NCBI RefSeq assembly: GCF_031082345.1
Contig: NZ_JAVHLH010000151.1
Location: 1 to 7,059 of the forward strand
DNA: 7,059 nt
From: Brevundimonas sp.
GTDB taxonomy: Bacteria; Pseudomonadota; Alphaproteobacteria; Caulobacterales; Caulobacteraceae
Direction: 5' to 3'
Under the pieces are notes generated by a model. The model did no database searches. It saw nothing but the letters and a program-made list of their open reading frames with translations, and was not told where the DNA came from. This document shows positions 6,052 through 7,059 of this stretch, piece after piece. The position numbers were made by a program, and so were the translations under genes. The stretch's first letter is position 1. Each line of letters begins with the position of its first letter.

Positions 6052-6398
6052 CCGTCCGCTCCATCGTCGAAGATCGGGGTCCCGTCGGCCCGAACCGACA
6101 GCGCCCGTTCGGACAGGGCCGCCGACAGGGGCAGGGGTCCGTACACGTGCGGGAACAGGTCGCCGCCCCGCGACGCCTCCCACCGCAGGGCCTCGCCGAG
6201 CCTGGCCGTGGCCACCTCGACCAGCAGCAGCCCGTCGCGGCCGGCATAGTGGCGGCGCGCCGTCTCGGCCAGCTGGGCCGCCGTGGACATGTGGATGTAG
6301 CCGTCGGCGCGATCGACCCCGGATCCGCCATAGGCGCCGGCGGCCCGGGCCGCTTCCCACTCCCGGCGGTCGACCAGCTTGTAGGCGATCTCCGTCAT
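6042..6398 (-). CDS. DUF952 family protein
   Basis: The 118-residue protein shows the DUF952 pattern end to end. It has an opening IAYKLVDRREWEAARAAGAY, then GGSGVDRADGYIHMSTAAQ with H36, and the TARRHYAG segment with Y51. These are followed by LLLVEV (58-63), LRWEASRGGDLFPHVYGPLP (71-90) and a short acidic tail. It is a small soluble cytoplasmic domain with no signal peptide. Its function is not established. From memory, the family has been grouped with the ADP-ribosyltransferase-like fold, in which case H36, Y51 and a later acidic or polar residue would line a nucleotide-binding pocket; this is not demonstrated by the sequence alone. Its ATG overlaps the sixA stop (ATGA at 6395-6398), and its stop overlaps the pyrD start, so it is translated in a tight three-gene unit. 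No strong Shine-Dalgarno is visible, which fits coupled re-initiation. Confidence 0.9.
   Translation of the reverse strand: MTEIAYKLVDRREWEAARAAGAYGGSGVDRADGYIHMSTAAQLAETARRHYAGRDGLLLVEVATARLGEALRWEASRGGDLFPHVYGPLPLSAALSERALSVRADGTPIFDDGADGWP
6059..6062 (-). promoter_or_regulatory. Shine-Dalgarno site deciding the pyrD start
   Basis: GGAG on the - strand, inside the end of the DUF952 gene, lies 7 nt before the pyrD ATG. It fixes the start at 6051 even though the same frame stays open much further upstream. Confidence 0.6.
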
Positions 6399-6898
6399 TC
6401 GCCGGCCAGGTCGCGCGGTTGCAGATACCCTTCCAGCGTCGGCCGACCGGCCGCATCGACGCCGAAGATCGCCGCCGCCCCGGGCGGAAAGCCGCCGGTC
6501 ATGCGATCGAGCACCGACGGCGAGGCGGCGCTCTCGACCAGATACTCCACAGCCAGCAGGTGGATCCCCGGATTGTGCGCCACCACCATCAGGCAGCCGG
6601 CCTCGTCCTCGGCCGTCTCGACCAGCCGCCGCAGGATGTCCGACCCGCCATTGAACAGCGCCTCGTCGTCGCGGATCTGGACGTCGCCGAAGGCGTCGTG
6701 GAGCAGGTCCCAGGTCTGGCGCGTGCGCAGCGCCGGCGACACCAGCGCCAGATCCGGCCTCAGTCCGCGCGCGGCCAGGGTCCGTCCCATGGCGGCGGCG
6801 TCGATCCTTCCCCGCGACGACAGCGCGCGGTCACGGTCGCGGCCCGAGCCGGCGGCCCGTTCGGCCTCGGCGTGCCGCATCAGGATCAGTCTCTGCAT
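6395..6898 (-). CDS. sixA: SixA-like phosphohistidine phosphatase (histidine phosphatase family)
   Basis: The protein has 167 residues, close to E. coli SixA (about 161). It belongs to the histidine phosphatase superfamily (branch 1, short SixA-type form without the larger insertions of phosphoglycerate mutases). The RHG-type motif LMRHAEA has R8 and H9, the nucleophile that is transiently phosphorylated. SPALRTRQT supplies R58, and VVAHNPGI supplies H108 near the C-terminal half. E. coli SixA removes phosphate from phosphohistidine proteins (reported targets are the ArcB HPt domain and the nitrogen PTS protein NPr), so the substrate here is probably a phosphohistidine protein, though which one is unknown. 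It is the first gene of the - strand cluster and shares ATGA with the following DUF952 gene. AAAGGG at 6904-6909 lies 5 nt before the ATG and serves as a modest ribosome binding site. Confidence 0.9.
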   Translation of the reverse strand: MQRLILMRHAEAERAAGSGRDRDRALSSRGRIDAAAMGRTLAARGLRPDLALVSPALRTRQTWDLLHDAFGDVQIRDDEALFNGGSDILRRLVETAEDEAGCLMVVAHNPGIHLLAVEYLVESAASPSVLDRMTGGFPPGAAAIFGVDAAGRPTLEGYLQPRDLAGE

Positions 6899-6978
6899 GC
6901 CCGCCCTTTAGGGCCTGACGGCCGGCCTGCAAAGCGTCGGCGGCGCTTCAGGAGCGAACGCGGCGGCTGCGCGACGCC
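6899..6978 (-). other. leader and promoter region of the sixA cluster, no clear promoter
   Basis: These 80 bp separate sixA from the inverted repeat. I see a short GCCC-TTTA-GGGC stem at 6903-6914 that overlaps the sixA ribosome binding site. I do not see a convincing -35/-10 pair, nor a TTAA-N7-TTAA CtrA-type site. The promoter of the cluster may lie here or further right. Confidence 0.4.
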
Positions 6979-7059
6979 GGCTGGGGGTGAAGGGCGGGTG
7001 CATCCGGGCGGCGCCGTGGCCACGGCCCCGGTGCGGGCGCCCGCCCTTCACCCCCAGCC
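6979..7059. repeat. perfect 20-bp inverted repeat with palindromic spacer at the window edge
   Basis: Bases 6979-6998 are the exact reverse complement of 7040-7059, separated by 41 bp. The stem could continue three more pairs inward (6999-7001 with 7037-7039, one of them a U-G wobble in RNA). The spacer contains a 14-bp palindrome, GCCGTGGCCACGGC (7013-7026), and an additional 5-bp pairing (7004-7008 with 7027-7031). The whole 81 bp can thus fold into one long hairpin. It lies 80 bp upstream of sixA. The right arm ends with the window, so the repeat may be longer. It could be a terminator for an unseen gene to the right, a dispersed palindromic element, or a sequence-end effect. No T-tract is visible. 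Confidence 0.88.

Noticed and set aside
5308..6249. + strand frame opposite pyrD
   Set aside because: It is an antisense shadow: no domain, repetitive composition, and the other strand carries the intact enzyme.
5003..6331. Second - strand frame over pyrD and DUF952
   Set aside because: Its translation is Arg/Pro/Gly-rich with no motif, and it overlaps two well-supported genes.
6052..6456. N-terminal extension of pyrD through the DUF952 gene
   Set aside because: The frame is open for 135 more codons, but these are out of frame with DUF952, have no dehydrogenase similarity, and the ATG at 6051 has a good ribosome binding site and gives the normal family length.

Overview
The window is about 7 kb of very GC-rich bacterial DNA. 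Codon bias, protein families and sequence details point to an alphaproteobacterium, most likely in the Caulobacterales (Caulobacter/Brevundimonas-like). That placement is an inference from gene content and not from a marker gene. The coding density is normal, and I see no rRNA, tRNA, CRISPR array, transposase or phage gene.

Left part (1-3044). The 3' end of a cyclic-di-GMP phosphodiesterase gene (tail of a GGDEF-like region plus a complete EAL domain) enters from the left edge. It is followed by a small predicted lipoprotein on the + strand. A yqgE/AlgH-family gene on the - strand converges on the lipoprotein gene and diverges from a type II (Prx5-like) peroxiredoxin gene. Next on the + strand is a complete Vsr-type mismatch endonuclease with no cytosine methyltransferase beside it. 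Its last 43 bp overlap, tail to tail, the end of a - strand hybrid histidine kinase.

Right part (3002-6898, - strand). Read in the direction of transcription, the order is sixA-like phosphohistidine phosphatase, DUF952 protein, pyrD (class 2 dihydroorotate dehydrogenase), then a multi-pass membrane hybrid histidine kinase with a C-terminal receiver. The first three genes are translationally tight (4-bp and 10-bp overlaps) and look like one operon. The kinase follows after a short gap and may be co-transcribed. A phosphohistidine phosphatase and a His-Asp phosphorelay kinase in one transcription unit is the most suggestive functional link here, but it is only a contextual inference.

Right edge (6899-7059). 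The only non-coding region with conspicuous structure lies upstream of sixA. It holds a perfect 20-bp inverted repeat around a 41-bp, partly palindromic spacer, and it ends exactly at the last base of the window. It could be a terminator, a repetitive palindromic element or a sequence-end effect. No gap between genes exceeds 300 bp. I do not see convincing evidence of a wholly new biological system. The items most worth a second look are the terminal inverted repeat, the sixA-DUF952-pyrD-kinase cluster, the solitary vsr and the possible leaderless yqgE start.
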